From contig JAYMTL010000007.1 of the NCBI GenBank assembly GCA_036897445.1, positions 212,257 to 276,256 on the forward strand: a DNA stretch of 64,000 bases, read 5' to 3'. Both the position numbers and the translations under genes were made by a program. The notes under the pieces are model-generated. The model was given only the letters and a program-made list of their open reading frames with translations. It was not told where the DNA came from and did no database searches. The DNA comes from Pelargonium tetragonum. Its lineage: Eukaryota; Streptophyta; Magnoliopsida; Geraniales; Geraniaceae. Shown here one piece after another: positions 13,305-27,000 of the stretch (within the stretch, counting starts at the first letter, position 1; the number at the start of each line of letters is the position of its first letter).

Positions 13305-13953
13305 TAAAACTTGACTTTCCGACCGTGGGTGTAAAAAGATCCGAAAAGAAACTCCTCGGATTTATACAAGCAATGCTAAAACACAGTTCTTAGATCTCCC
13401 CTTATTCCCTATTATTCTTTTTATTGTTGACGAAAAGCCACTTGAATACAAAACCTTTTAGAGCAGGTCTACTACACCTTAAAGTAAAGGGCTGTAGAAT
13501 ACATATCAATTTCATTACCTGCATGACTGGAGAGTTAGCAGAACTGCTAAGAGAGCTCTCTTTACTAGACCAATATACTAACCCTTATCGACCGATAATA
13601 TATGTATAGCTCTTTTTACTTTTATATTCTAAATTATTAAGGGGCTGCACTAATACTGTGTGCGAAACTAATAGTTTAGCTTAATGAGCAAGGAATCCCC
13701 AGATTATATCTTATAATTACGAAATTCTAATCTAGGTTATAGGTTTTTTAACTCACTTCATTTAATACGGAACAGATTCCTCTAATATAGAACAAGCAAG
13801 CGGGTCTCAACAATTTCATATAAAAAACGCACGTTTCGACTTACTTCGGTATATTCTCCTCGGTAACTCTCCTATATTTCTTGTTTTCTAATGAAACCAG
13901 ACTAAAAAAGAACTCGTAAATCCCTTTTTAACACCAAAAATTCCTTTTTCTTA

Positions 13954-13984
13954 GCGGCTCTCTACCACTGAGCTATACACCCTC
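13954..13984 (-). pseudogene. Orphan tRNA 5' half
   Basis: Read on the minus strand, this holds an acceptor-like GGGTGTA, then TA, then AGCTCAGTGGTAGAG, a near-perfect tRNA D-arm of organelle or bacterial type. After the D-arm no anticodon arm or T-arm follows within tRNA length, so only the 5' half is present. The nearest T-arm, about 650 bases away, is on the other strand and cannot simply be its partner. A truncated tRNA copy is the plainest reading. Confidence 0.5.
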
Positions 13985-16900
13985 AAATAAGGGTTTCCTT
14001 TTCCTTGTTGAGGTCTTGTATAAAGTCGCAACCCTTGTGTCTTAATCGCACGGAATTTTGCTTTTAGCTACTACAAAAATCTAGATAATACTGCTTAAGA
14101 AATCCAGTTGTTGTATTGTAGGGCGCGTTTCCTTATTTAACGGATTCTCGTATACTATACCAAGTATCGTGATTAGTCCTACGATATACAAATGGACTTC
14201 TTTTGACTAGGAAAAGCTCTTTTATTTGTATTTAGTAAAAACTGCCCTTCTCGGAAAACCCCAAGAGACCTCCTCAGGTTATAATGCCTTGCTATACCTT
14301 TCGATTCAAGAAGTGAAATTCAATTTATAATAACATTTTAATAAGACTACTGAAGCGTTAAGGCAAAAACTTTTAGTAAGTCCAGACACCAATACCAAAG
14401 ATGTTGAATTTAAGAGTCTTTTTGCAACAAGGCTTTTACCAAGATTTAGTTTCTAAAAGGAGATCCTAATTATTTAGACTCTTTTAAAAGGTAGCTTTTA
14501 ATGTTTACAAGTGGTAAAGGGCACCTCAAAAAAAACAGAGTTGAAAATCCTACCAAAATCCTAGAGGAACCTTGGACTGTAAATAAAAGCGAGATTCTAG
14601 CTTGAGAGTTGTGTTGCAAGTTTAATAAGGCTTTCTTGTATAAGCTCATTTTTTAAGAGGTAAGAGAGCTGGCTTTGAACTTTTTAACTAGTACAAGCTA
14701 TATCTGGTAAAAAAGACATAATACCTTGCTAGCGGAGCCTTTTCATGGAATGTTATTTATTTTATTAACACAACACAAAGACAAGGAATAGTTTGTTGGA
14801 TTAAAAAATAAGACTTTCCTCTAGAATCTAAATAGAGTATAAGATTCCGGGGGAGATAGTCTTCCATTGAGTACAGAACCCCGTATGATATAGATCTACG
14901 GGCAGACCCTTGTTTATACATTAAAACTATTAGGACTTTACCTCTTTCTGGATACCTCCCATTAGCTGTGAGACAGGGTTCATTTGAACACCCAAGCCTT
15001 TTCTTTCCACTTCAAAAGTTTTTAGTAATATCCAAGTACATATACATCCGGTATGAGGCTTCCCAAGATTAATAAAAAATCATTTATACGCTAGTTTCCC
15101 GTGCAGTTTTACTAATACAAATACTTTTAGTACAAGACCCCCCCCCCAGAATAAAGACTTCCCAAATGTAAAGGGATCGCTTTCAATACCTGACCTGTTC
15201 TAGAAAGTCCAGTGTCTTTTGCTTCTCTAAGGAGAGGTATAAATAAGAGTTTTAGATATAAACGAATCCTTTCTCAACACGAGAAGTATGAAAATATAAG
15301 CAATCCAGTATACTTATTAAAGTGCGTTCTATTTATGAGTTTTTACTTAAGGAAGTTAAGAATACATTGTTTTTGTATACTTTTTTTACAAGAAACCGAG
15401 CAAAAAAAGACCTTGGAGTTTTTGAAACCAAAACTTTGTAAATATAAATAATAGTAGAGTTATTCAATAAAAGCTTGAGCTAAGATACAATCAAGAACTT
15501 ATGGAGGCTTTTCTAAAGGGTACCCCGTAGTTAAGTGCTATTAAGATAATTCGTAGGCTACTATAATATTTATGTAATGAAGAAACCCTAATCTAAATAT
15601 AAAAAGCAAATATTTAATTTCATTTTTTGATTAAAGGCTTTAGGCTTGCATCTATGGGAGCCCTTTTTACGAAAAATCAGATAGAATAGTTGTTGAGGAG
15701 GTCTCCACTATATCAATCAAACCTGAGAGAATTTATCTAATAGATAATAGAACCTTTCTGACTGGCATAAAATGTTGTAAACTCTAGTGGGCTTTCCTTA
15801 CGCTAAGCAGTTAGAGGTTTTTTCCTTGTTTGGGGTTTAGTATAGAGTACAGCGGGGTCCCTTTATAAATAAGTTTTCAAAGTATGAAAGAAAAAAAAGT
15901 CTTTTGAAAGAGAAGTGGATGCCTAATTAGTATGAACTTATGAACTATAGATAGAAAGAAGTCTGGTAAAACTCAGAAATGCTTGTTTAGTTTAAGTGTT
16001 AAGTAGTTTATCAAGGATAACTCGGTAATACAATACTTAAAAAACCTTTAGACAATCCATCACAACAGGCACAGGTTTAAGTAATTTTTCGGGAGCCAAT
16101 ATGAAGCACGACTATAGTTTTCCTTTATAACTCTAGAAGAGAACTTTCACTAAACTAGATATCTACTCTTGGAATTCAATTGCGCCCCTTATTTGAGCTT
16201 GGATCTACTAAAAGCTTGCTGTGGAAAATGAAAACTTATTAAATATTTTTATATTGCATTGAAAAGCTTCAAATTATCCCTATCCTTTAAACGCCGTGAG
16301 AACTCCTGATAAAAAATTCTAGTTACATGGATTCTAATATCCACACTTTTAAACATTTCAGGATAGTACTTCTAAAAAAAGCCAGTCAAAGAAATTCTGA
16401 GCAGACTTAAGATCCTAGCTAAACTGTATTTAATGAGTATAAAAATAGGAAAGTAGAAGGCTCGAAAGTCCCTCTAAAGTTTTTCTCTATTTACACGAGG
16501 ACAATACATACTTAAGAGCTTTAGCTTGCAAAATCTGGGTTTGTTGTTATCGTTAATTCATTTTTCAAACTATTTGCTTTAAAGAGTATAGCTTATGGGA
16601 TTTCTGGAGTTATAGCCAGGTCGTATTAAATCTTTATGCTAGACTATCTTTCAATTTCCTGATAGTAGTCAAAATTTTGGGGGAGTAAAATCTAAAGGGG
16701 GTTAATTATCATACCTTTACTCTTGTTAACTTAACAGACAACACCAACTCCTGGAAGGGTCTGCGTCTAGCTAGCTACATGTTTATAAGTCTCCTATAAC
16801 GGATTTCCTTTTTATCCTTTAGAGAAAGCGAAAGAATAGGCGACTACAAGATTCTTCACAAGTTCTGCGCTAATAATCCAGTGCTTTTTTAACAACACAC

Positions 16901-19900
16901 GTAACAAAACGTAGATCTCTAAACTTGTTTTTAATAAAAACTTTTGAATTCTGTAATTACCTATTACGGGCTTAAAGCTTGTTAGTACTCCTTTAGTATA
17001 CTGTGATAAAGGGTTTTGATTAATATGCTAGGTGTCTTCTTTTCCCTTATGAAGTTCCTGTACTAATAAAGAGTAATTCGTACGCTACAAGGAGACTTCT
17101 TTTTTTTTTTTGAATAAAAGGTAAGCTATATACTAAAATTTAATGCGATTGTATTTCTTCTCAGGATCTCTCTCGGATTTGTTTACTTAGATCCTCATTT
17201 TTCACTACTGCGCAAGCAAGGCGGATGAATACTAGTTGAAGAGAGGCTTTTGGTTTGGTAAATTTATAAAGAGCCCTCTTTTCTTGTCTTGTTCTAACAG
17301 TAAACATGGGTAATATTATAAAAGTTTGCTGTAAGCTATAAAAAGCGCTTAAATACCCCTTTAATGTCAGTTCCAAATATAAAACTTATTTAATTCTTTA
17401 ATATAAACTTTATAAACTCAAAACGTCGTGGTGTAGTCTTAAAAAAGTCCAGAAAAGCTTCATATTCATAGATAGGCAGATATTAAGAACTTAGAAGATA
17501 AATGAATGCACAAAAGCTCCCTTATGCTAGATGGAAAGGCCACAAGGCATGTATGTACTTGGCAAAATTCCCTTTGTTAATTACTAAGCGCCTAGGCCCC
17601 TTTTTAAGAGAGTTGAGGATAGCTAAAATAAGAATCCAAAAAAATTCTATTTTATAAGTCTTTGTAGCTAGTAAATTTAGGGAAATTACTCTAAATTTTT
17701 AGTAGTCCACCTTTACTCATTAACGACTTGAACCATCAAAATTTATGTTAATTAATCCCTGCCTTAACCCCGAATTCTCTGAGGCAGTCTTAGCTCTTAT
17801 CAAGTACCCGTATAGTTACTTCTAACAATTCTATTATCTTATATACGTGATTTTGTTGCACAATCTTAACAGCTATAAATACGGAAAGATTCTTAAATAC
17901 GATATCTTAATCTTACTAAAGTTTCTCGGCGTCAGATCCCCTGTGAGTACTCTTTTAGGGACTGCCTCAATATTACTTACACCAAACACTTTTTGTATAT
18001 AATAAATTAAAGTAGGTCCCCTTCTTAAGGAACACTAAATTTTTTAGCCTTATCCGGACAAGTAGAGTATGCTTTTTGAATGACGTTCGACCTTACACTT
18101 AAATTATTGCACTGATTTTACAAAACAAGATAAGGGAACTTCCCAACCAAGGTATCAAACCGAATGGAAGTTCCTTCTTAAATTTTACCGAGATATTTCA
18201 TATTTCATAATGACTGAGCTAAAAGTCTTATCATTAATGGGAGGACTAAATGCCAGCATTACATTTAATAGGGTCACCTCAAAATTAGAACCTTAATCGC
18301 AAAGAGTTTTTATAAAAACTTATAGAAGGACTGTTTCAAAAAAAACCCCTTTTTTATATAAAAGCTTGTCTACTTACTTCCTTTGCTTTCCAAAGTATAA
18401 ACTTAAGACTATCTCGTACCAAGCTAAAGAAAGAGGGCTTAGAACTAATTAAAGAATATCTATTTACTTTACTAGGGGGCCCTTTATAACATGATGAAAG
18501 AAAATTCTACTAAAAGAAAGAGTAGCATAATTAAAGTCTTCCCTAAGACTGCCCAAAAAATTCAAAAGGTACAGAAGGTCCTGGTATTACTAAAAGGAGT
18601 GAAAAAACACTAATCCATCAGTCAGCCCGCGTTCCCGAAAATAAGCTGCCTTAATAAAATCTCTGAAGAAAAAGAAGCTTCCCCTATTTTATATTATTTG
18701 TTCCTGTTCTGGTAAAAATAAGGTGGAGGCCCTCTCTCTTCTCTTTTTTAGGTCAAATTAAGGGATTGGATAAAGAACTTCTAGGCTATTTATTGAGGGG
18801 GTCTTTTCGGTTTAAGGATAGTTTGCAACTAAAAAGTATCCTTTGGTAATACCTATATTCTAATCTTGTATCTTAAAAAACTAGAGAAGCGGTCTCTGGC
18901 TAGATAATTTTTTCGTACTAATATTTACACTAAATTACGTTACGGGTTAAATCAAGGCATATACACCTAGTTAGACAAGGCTTCTCATATGCATAACCCT
19001 CTTCTTAAAGCCTCTCGCTGCCTTTGCTGAGGTAGAGGACTTTATTTACACAGGAATAAAAAAGAAAAAGTCAGGTGGCCCCTCCTACAAACACCCTAAT
19101 CAGTAACTTACCTAACCTTGATTGTAATAATTTAATTTGCGTAACTTAATCCGGATAGAGTTCTTTCTTCCGAAGCTGCTATGAATTTGAACAAATTTCA
19201 GTATATTTCGATAATTACTACTAATGTTTCACATATTAATAAACTAGTTATAAAGTAGAGTCCACTATAGCTCTAAACCGAACACTCATGATTCCTTTCA
19301 AAAATTAGACTTACAAGAAAGGTATTAGATTAATAAGCTTTTCGAGGCGCACTTCAATTTCAACTTTCAAGGAATTTATAGTACTAGTATAACCTATTAA
19401 ACTCCACAGCGTATAATAAGATAGACCTAGTATACACTAAGGGCTTGTCTTATTCTCTTCAGGATCTTTCTTAAATATAAGTATAAGGTAATGGATTTTC
19501 TTGTAGTGTGCCTTAGCTATTCCAAGTCCAATGTCCAGTAATACACGGGCGCGCTGGGTATCCCGAAGCAGTAAAAAAACAAAGGAATTCCTAATCTCAG
19601 TTATTCTTCAAGTAATTAGTAAATTTCCCAAACAAGTACTCCAATAAAGTAAAGGATCTTAATTTCGAACAAAAAGTTCATGCCGGTCCTACTAAACATC
19701 GCCTTTACTTATCCAAGGAATCTTAACCTTAAAAAACCTTCCTATGGTACTTCAAATAGGTATCACTTTTGCCAATGTCTAATTCCTAAGTGATCTATTT
19801 CCCTAAGGTTATCGAAAACTCCTAACGTACCTAAAATATAGTAAAATATTTCAACGGATTAAGGGTACATTTATTTTCCCGTGATTATGCCTTACTGTTC

Positions 19901-21970
19901 ATATAAAGGCAGCACAAGAAAAAGGGTTTAGGATTATAAAGCAAACAACAACTAATTCTCTAAAATAGCGTTTATTTCTTGGCAGTTCGGAGATGGTTAC
20001 ATTTGAGTTCGTTTGATTTCTTTTATGTTTTTAACTTTAGTCATAGGCATTTATAGGATTACTTTCGATTCGAGGGCTTGCTTATAGGGGAATACCCGCT
20101 GTTTACAAATATGCAGTTTTAGCCCTTGCTAGGAGGTGGATTTCCGAAAAAGTTGTTTAATAGAATCGCTTAGTAAACTGTATGGTAATAAGTTGTACAT
20201 ATCGTAGATGGCTAAGAGTCGAGGGTATCCTTTGCGAAATCAATATTAGAATATATCTTTATCCTAGGTTTGAGTCTACCAATATTACTTACTTAAGCTC
20301 TAGTTCAAAAAGATACGCGTGTCCTATTCTTACTTTACCTCAAGGAGCCCTTTATAGTTATAGAGCATAGCTGCCAGAAGCTGTAGAAAGTGACTCGCAT
20401 AAAACTTCGAAGATTTGTAACCTAGTTGCTGGGTTGTATAAAACTCCCTTTTCTTTCTATTTCTTGTAAACGAGAATCAAACCTTTTTCTTTTGAGTAAG
20501 TAGAGTAGGAGAAAGGAGTCGCCTTACTAAGATTACTATTGATTTGGAGATAAAAATTAATAAACTTCGGAAATTACACTGCGATTATATAAAGAAATTC
20601 TTTACTTGTACTCTAAATCTCAAAATAGGAGTAAGAAAGTTCTTTTATTAAGATTGTCGACTTTTCACATTAAAGCTACAGACACAGGAATCTACGAGTT
20701 TCAAGTCCCACACTTTAGTATATAACAGATACTTCCTAAACTCTTTATTAATTGTATTTCCCTTAATTGACTTGCTTTATTTAAAGGTTTTTCTATTATG
20801 TTTGTTCTTAAGTCTTACAACATCTCAATCAGCTCTATTTTCATTCAGTAGACTTACTTACATATACATACTTAGTAAATTCCTCGTGACTTCCTCTACC
20901 TTAAGGCTCATATAAAGATAAGGAAACAAGCCCTACTTTATAGCCCACACTTCCATTGACCTACCTCTTAACTTACTTAGAAAAAAACTTTCCTCTTAGC
21001 TGCTATAACTCCCTAAGTAATTGTAGCTGTCTTACTCTTGCCCGTACTTATACTATAGGTACTGGGATTCCTCTTATGGTAGCGAGTACTCTTCTGTATC
21101 CCTATTAGTTTTAATAGTATTAAGGTTTATTTAGGATATAGAAGTATTCTGCAGTATTATAAAGTCTTATCTTATTATAGTCATCTCTTGAGTTGTTATC
21201 AGTATCTATAGAGGAGTAAGCCCTAAGAGTATTTAGGTTAAGTATTGTACCCAACTGAAGCAGAGCTTAGGGAGGGTAATGCATGATAGTTTACTAAGTG
21301 TCCTACCTCATAACATCAACAATAAAAACAGACTAAATTAAGTTCATTTACCGGAAACCAAGGACTTTCTAGAGTGCAAAAAACCTTAACTACAAGGGTT
21401 TCTAATCCCGCAACACTGTTAAGACTAAGAAATTCACTATATCTAATAACTCTATATCCGTCAAGAAAACGACCCATTCTGTTTTCCATAGTGTATCTCT
21501 ACCCTACCTTACTCTTTATATACTATAACCTAGCCCTTAAATGAAAACTTTACCTTGAAATTCCCCTTTAGTTTATAATGGAACCCCGTTGACCTCTTAG
21601 AATACCTTTTTTAATACCTAGAGCTACAATGTCACTCTCTATCCTTAAGTTCTATACTACGATACACTTGTTTTAAGAGACGCGTCACCTATTTCCGAGG
21701 ATACTGCCTAGAGAAAGGAGAGTATTTTAACTTCCTAAGTCTAACATATGGAATAAAAAAAGTCCATACGCCGTTAAATGGCCTGTTTTGAGGATTGTAG
21801 AAGAGGGAGTCTATAACCTAGACAATTGCAGCTAAGAGTTTCCCGGAAATCTCAACCTTTTTCACTTACCGAATTTTCTTAACCTAACGGGACCCCCTTA
21901 ATCAAAAAGGAAAAGAGTCTTAAATTACCCTTAAAAAAGCTGAAGGTTTACCCTAGTGGAAATTGTAAAA
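13985..21970. other. AT-rich block without recognisable genes
   Basis: No gene is recognised across about 8 kb. Small start-to-stop frames occur at 15212-15451 (79 codons, plus), 17161-17376 (71 codons, minus, basic) and 20182-20370 (62 codons, plus); none has a family I can name. There is a run of ten C at 15138-15147, out of character for such AT-rich DNA, and a run of twelve T at 17100-17111. A T-arm-like TTTCAAGTCCC lies near 20700. Confidence 0.5.
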
Positions 21971-21973
21971 AAC

Positions 21974-22003
21974 AGGGATTTTCTCTAGATTCGAACCCGC
22001 GAA
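21974..22003 (-). other. Weak tRNA T-arm-like motif
   Basis: On the minus strand the stretch reads GCGGGTTCGAATCTA, close to a T-arm core. Pairing beyond the core is poor and I cannot find the rest of a tRNA. It lies just upstream of two hairpins. Treat it as a possible relic only. Confidence 0.2.
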
Positions 22004-22056
22004 ATAGAGGCTAAAACAATACAAAAAAGCTGGAACCCGTGCGCTTCGTTTTTTCG

Positions 22057-22086
22057 GCTCCGTGACCCATTGCACTTGCACGGAGC
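22057..22086. repeat. Perfect 8-bp inverted repeat (hairpin)
   Basis: GCTCCGTG and its exact complement CACGGAGC are separated by 14 bases. The stem is GC-rich in an AT-rich window, so it would be stable as RNA or single-stranded DNA. No run of T follows, so it does not look like an intrinsic terminator. Its role is unknown. Confidence 0.6.
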
Positions 22087-22118
22087 AATACCGTTTCACA
22101 AGCTCAGTCATAGCAAGA

Positions 22119-22141
22119 CCTGAATTTGGCTAAGATTCAGG
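22119..22141. repeat. Perfect 7-bp inverted repeat (hairpin)
   Basis: CCTGAAT and ATTCAGG flank a nine-base loop. It lies 32 bases after the previous hairpin, and the interval between them is more GC-rich than its surroundings, so the two may belong to one structured element. No adjacent gene explains it. Confidence 0.55.
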
Positions 22142-23694
22142 CAAGGGTACGCTGCATAATTTTTTGAGGGGTATAACCGGGAAGCTCTTCTCAGACGGAG
22201 ACCAAAAAAAGTTATTCATAGGGAGATTTGGATTCACCTATGTATGCGCCCAGACGTCAACTATTTCTCACTTAGATTTTTTTCTCTAAACAGGAAAGTA
22301 GTGAGTTCGTCTATGGGCGTGGCACTTCTAAGTTACTTACGAGAGAAAGCTAAAGGGATACAGCAATAAGAGCAAGAAGAATGCACCTTACTAAGAGTAG
22401 GAACTAGAAATGAACTTGTTCAAAGAAAGGAATCCCCTTGATTAAGTAAAAGCTCTTGGCTTAAGTGAATAAACTTAGTAAAAAGGAGTCCGTAATAACG
22501 TAACCTAGCTTTTCTATCTAACTTCGGGCTTACAGAGATGCTACACGAAGCTCTCGAAACTATTCTTATGCTTTACATCCAAAAAAGTACACACACTATT
22601 TTCTTTACTTTAGGCAAGGCTACTAATTTAGCATTGAGACATTACTTAGTAAAGAGGATTGCATGTTATTCGAGATTCTTTTTATTACTTGCATTCTAGT
22701 TAGACTAACTTAAGAATTTCAAGTTCAATAGCTGGTTGCGAGTTTTAATTTGTTTATACTTTCTTAAAAAGGAAAAGACTGTAGGATAACCAGGAGCACG
22801 TAAAAGTTATGCCTGTGATTAAATCAACTGAAAAGAGAATCCCGCGCTTAAATAGAAATAAAGGAGAGCCCTAGTGTCTAATTTATTTATGGCCTATCCG
22901 AAGGGAGATATTTTGTTTACATTGACTTTAGTCTAAAGCTGAACATGCTTGGGAGCGCCTATCTAATTATAGGAAAGATGAATAAGGATCCTATAATTAT
23001 AGTATTATGAATGCTCGTCTATTTCCACACCCTTTGAACTTTGGAAAGCCCTTTCAGTATTGAGGACCCCTAAGTACATACTGACCAGATACTTATACCT
23101 TAGCCTAATAAAATTACAAAATTTTTAATATTTAATATACTAACTTCAATTTTTTCTTTACAGTTCTAATCTAACAAAGCTGCCTTTAAAAATGGGCTAA
23201 ACTTTCCTAAAAAAGAGGGAACTTCAGGAATATTAGGATATAGGGCAACGTCTGCAGGCATCCGTAGGAAGGTTGATGTTATACAATATAATGAATTCTA
23301 ACACACTTACACTTTCTTATACCTTATGCGTAACCAGGAGCCTGCAATTCTCTAAAAAGAAATTAACTACTCGATATTTGAAGATTTCAAAGAAACCGGC
23401 CAAAAAGGAACTCTTACGGCCTTATATATAGCTGCTTATAAAACTCCGAAACTTTCTAAAATTTCCTGTAAAAGATAAATAGGAATACGGATTAAATTAA
23501 ACAAAGCTAAAGTTACTATCTAGAATGCATGTATATGCTGTTCGGGGTGCTTGTAAGGAAGGTTGTTTCCCTATTCCATTTAACAAGGGTTGTACTAGAA
23601 ATTTCTTGTATAACAATATTCTATCCTTTACTACTATAACAAGAGTATTATAGCTCTACTAACTCTAGTACAGAATACACGAATACAAATCTAA
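22142..23694. other. AT-rich block without recognisable genes
   Basis: I see no gene, RNA or repeat that I can support. The base composition returns to that of the rest of the window after the hairpin pair. Confidence 0.5.
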
Positions 23695-24000
23695 AAGAAA
23701 ATCTAAGTCAACAAAGAAGTTAGTAAGTAAATATTATAAATCTGAAGAAGAAGAAAGAAAAAAGTCAAAGAAATAGAAGAAATCAAGGTCAGTAGAAAAA
23801 AATAACGATGTTGGGAATATAAGGGATATAGATGTACTCATAATTACTACGGGAATATGCCCTCCTTTACTTCGTTTCGTGACAGTCGGGAATAGAGACT
23901 TCTTCCCAATCCCATTCAGTTTGCTTACTCACTAACGATAAAGACAGAGAACAATGAGTAGTATACCTCTTAGAAGTAGAAGTAACTACTACAAGAAGAC
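23695..24000 (-). repeat. Dispersed repeat family A, copy 1
   Basis: A purine-rich stretch (23.70-23.82 kb, many AAG/AGA triplets) is followed by AAGGGATATA, a variable centre, and a segment at 23861-23889. On the minus strand that segment reads CCGACTG, then GGAGGGC, matching the plus-strand signature of family A near 53.2 and 62.2 kb. A second shared block, CGTTAGTGAGTAAGC on the minus strand near 23927-23941, recurs near 61381. The same order of parts is found at 55.54-55.75 kb. It is a degraded mobile element or dispersed repeat. No transposase motif is visible. Confidence 0.5.
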
Positions 24001-27000
24001 AATTAAGTAAGTTAAACTATGACAGGAGTAGCTACAAGAATACATAAGCCAAAGAGTACACTACTATAGCTACAGGAAGACATTAGCAACATTTAATCCT
24101 AACAACAGGAAAGCTAGAAGAAACAAGAGAACACAAAAGCAACTTACAACTCCCCCCTAGCCACCAAAAGAGTTCAAGGTCGCAAAGCACTTAGAAAAAA
24201 TGAAGAAAGAAAACTAGGAAATCTCTACTTATGAGTCTTGATACCTATAACTAAACTCTTCATAGCTAGACCTATCTAAGTGTAATTTGCTGTCTTAATT
24301 CCTAACTGCTAAAAGCCTATAACCCCCTCTTTTTTGCCTTTAAAGTCTTCCGTCTTGTAAAACCTAAACTACAAGTATACAACCTCCTCGCATCTTGCCT
24401 TTTTACTGTCCCAGACCTAGAGACTAAAATACTAAACATAACAGGAAGAGACCCCTTTGGTAGGACTTTTCTTTGACTAATAAGAATTCTTATATATTTA
24501 GGAATTCTTGCAGAGTATAGAGTCCTATAAAGAAAGCTGCTTTACATAGAAACAAGAGCTATTTTAACTGGGAAAGCCTTCTAAGCTACTTATGATAAAC
24601 TCTTATCTGCTCTGCCTTGACTAAAAAAAGGACTCTTACGGATTGGTACTGGATTTTTCAGTCTTACTTGTCAGCACTTCATATTATCCGGGATTCCTTT
24701 TTGCAGGGTATCATGTTATAAAAGTTCTTAACTCTTGCTGCAGTGTAAACAAAATTTGTTTTGTAAAAGGGGTAGTATGGGTGGCCTTATAGGTAACTCC
24801 TTTTTGGAATCTTTCAAATCAAGCCTAGCAGTATAAGATAAAAAGTCAAAGAAATTTTAGTCAAGAGGTAACGAAGTTAAGTTAAAGTTTTAAAAGTAAC
24901 AGGTAATAAGGCAGTGTAAAGCTCCTACTTTGGCTGGCGAATGAGCAGGAACCTTTTGTACATAACTTCTTAAAGTGCCTGTAAAAATTAGATCTTTAGA
25001 TTCCAACCTGGAATATGCTTGAACTTACTGAATAAAGTTCCTCTTTTAAGTGCGTAACCGGGAGAGTTTAAGGTAGGGACAACAATTTTAAAAATTTACG
25101 GTAGTTTTTACTAATTAAAAAGCTCTATATATTACATTTATGTAAATAGAAAAATGAAAAATCTACTGCCGGATAGGTCTGCTTTCGACTCGAATTTTTT
25201 ATATAAGGACCTAGAAAAGAACCTACTATTCTTTCTTGAGAGGTGCCTCAATAAGACTTTAATGAAATTTGTATATAGGACCCTTCTTTTCTTAGTTATG
25301 AATTACGGGCAAGTAAACCGGGATTGGCTTTACTAAGCATAAAGTGTAAGAGAATCTCATAATTTACAAGGTTGCGGCTTGTTTACATAAGTTATTGAGA
25401 GGAAAAAATCTCCTTTTCTAATCTAAGAATTTTGATGCCATTCGCTCAAAGCATCTGTTTTAGGATTCCTTTTCTAGCTAAGAGTAGCAATTAGTGTGGT
25501 CTAACACTAGGTTTTCTTCTTTTATCTCGGGTAACATCGGGATACAAAACTAAGTAAGTATAGTAGGGTGTTCTTTTTGTACTAAAGCGTATATACTAGC
25601 AATAGGCGAGCCCCCTTTAAAATCTTTAGAACACGGAGTCTCGGCAGGGGTTTTGACTTTTTGGATAGGGGAGGTATACAATAGAGTTGTAGTTAATGCC
25701 TTTTCCTCAAAAATTTCATTAAAAGAAAGATAAAATCACAGCGCGAAGGTATACTCTTAATTAGAAGCTCTTGCTTTTCTAAGAGGGCAATAAATAGAGT
25801 ATTTAGGGAACCCTTAAATCGGGGCTATCGTAGAGAACTTAGTAATTTCAGGAATAAGTTTATTTAAAATTTTTTTCTAGGAAAGACTTTACAAAACAAA
25901 GAAAGGGGTAAACTCAAGCTTTTAGAAGTGTTTCCTTTTCAGGCCCGACCGTGCATTTAGGAAAGTACTCCTATAAAAGAAAATCCGCTAAAACGCTTGT
26001 ATAAAGTCCTCTTAAATTAATCAAAGCGCTCCTAGATCTACTACATAAGAGCGGGGTTCCCTATAGTTGAGTATATTGAAGTTCTTTCTCCGGTTATTCC
26101 GTATTGTAAAAAGTTTACTCGGTTAGGTTGCAGTTACTTGTAAAATTTCTTCAAAATCATTCTTTCTTAGGTTTATTAAAGTAGAGTAAAAAGAATTTTG
26201 GGATGTAAAGTCAAAGGGTGCAAACTCGGGGTTTTTTAAGGAAAACCCATGGTTTGGTACCTGTTTGTTAGCGTACTGTTAAATGAAGTTAGCTCTAAGC
26301 TCAAAATACTTATTAATTAAGGTCAAGGGCTCTCGGAGTATTGGGTTACTACAAAGGGAATTTGATGCTTTTATAAACATATAAATAAAAGGCTCTTAAG
26401 GTTGTACTAATTCTATATAAACTTACGGGGAAGACTTTTTGAAGAAATATAAGAGACTTCCATGCTCTGTATATTCCTAGTCTAGTTATCGGTGAGGTAA
26501 GGGTTAAGGACCAATAAAACTAAAGAAGAAAGCGCAAGCCTGGGACTCGGGTAATACATAAAAAGGGGGAAAGATAATTATAGGAATAATCTTCTTTTTT
26601 CTTTATTAATAAAGAGTCCTAGAGTGCAAATTGAATTAACCTATTGCAGTAAGAGAGTGAGAGTCAAAGTCTTTCAAAAGTAGCCTAACCGGTATAAAAT
26701 GTGCAAGAGAAGCTAAGGATCCTAAAAGCTAACACCGGCTTTTCTCTACTAAAAGAAAAGGAGAATCCTTTAAAATGGGGTCTCTCCAACATTTTAATTC
26801 AAGTTTGGCTTAGCAAGCACATTAAATAAAAATATATGACACAAAGTCCAAAAATTAGCATCCATCTGTTTTCTATTAAATTCTAAAAATAAGAGTGAGG
26901 CTTAGTCAATTCAAAGGTTGCTTTTTAGCTTTCACAGAGCTTCAGGGGTAAACCAAAACTTTACAAATTTAAAAACTTACGTACCTTAGATTAAGAAATG

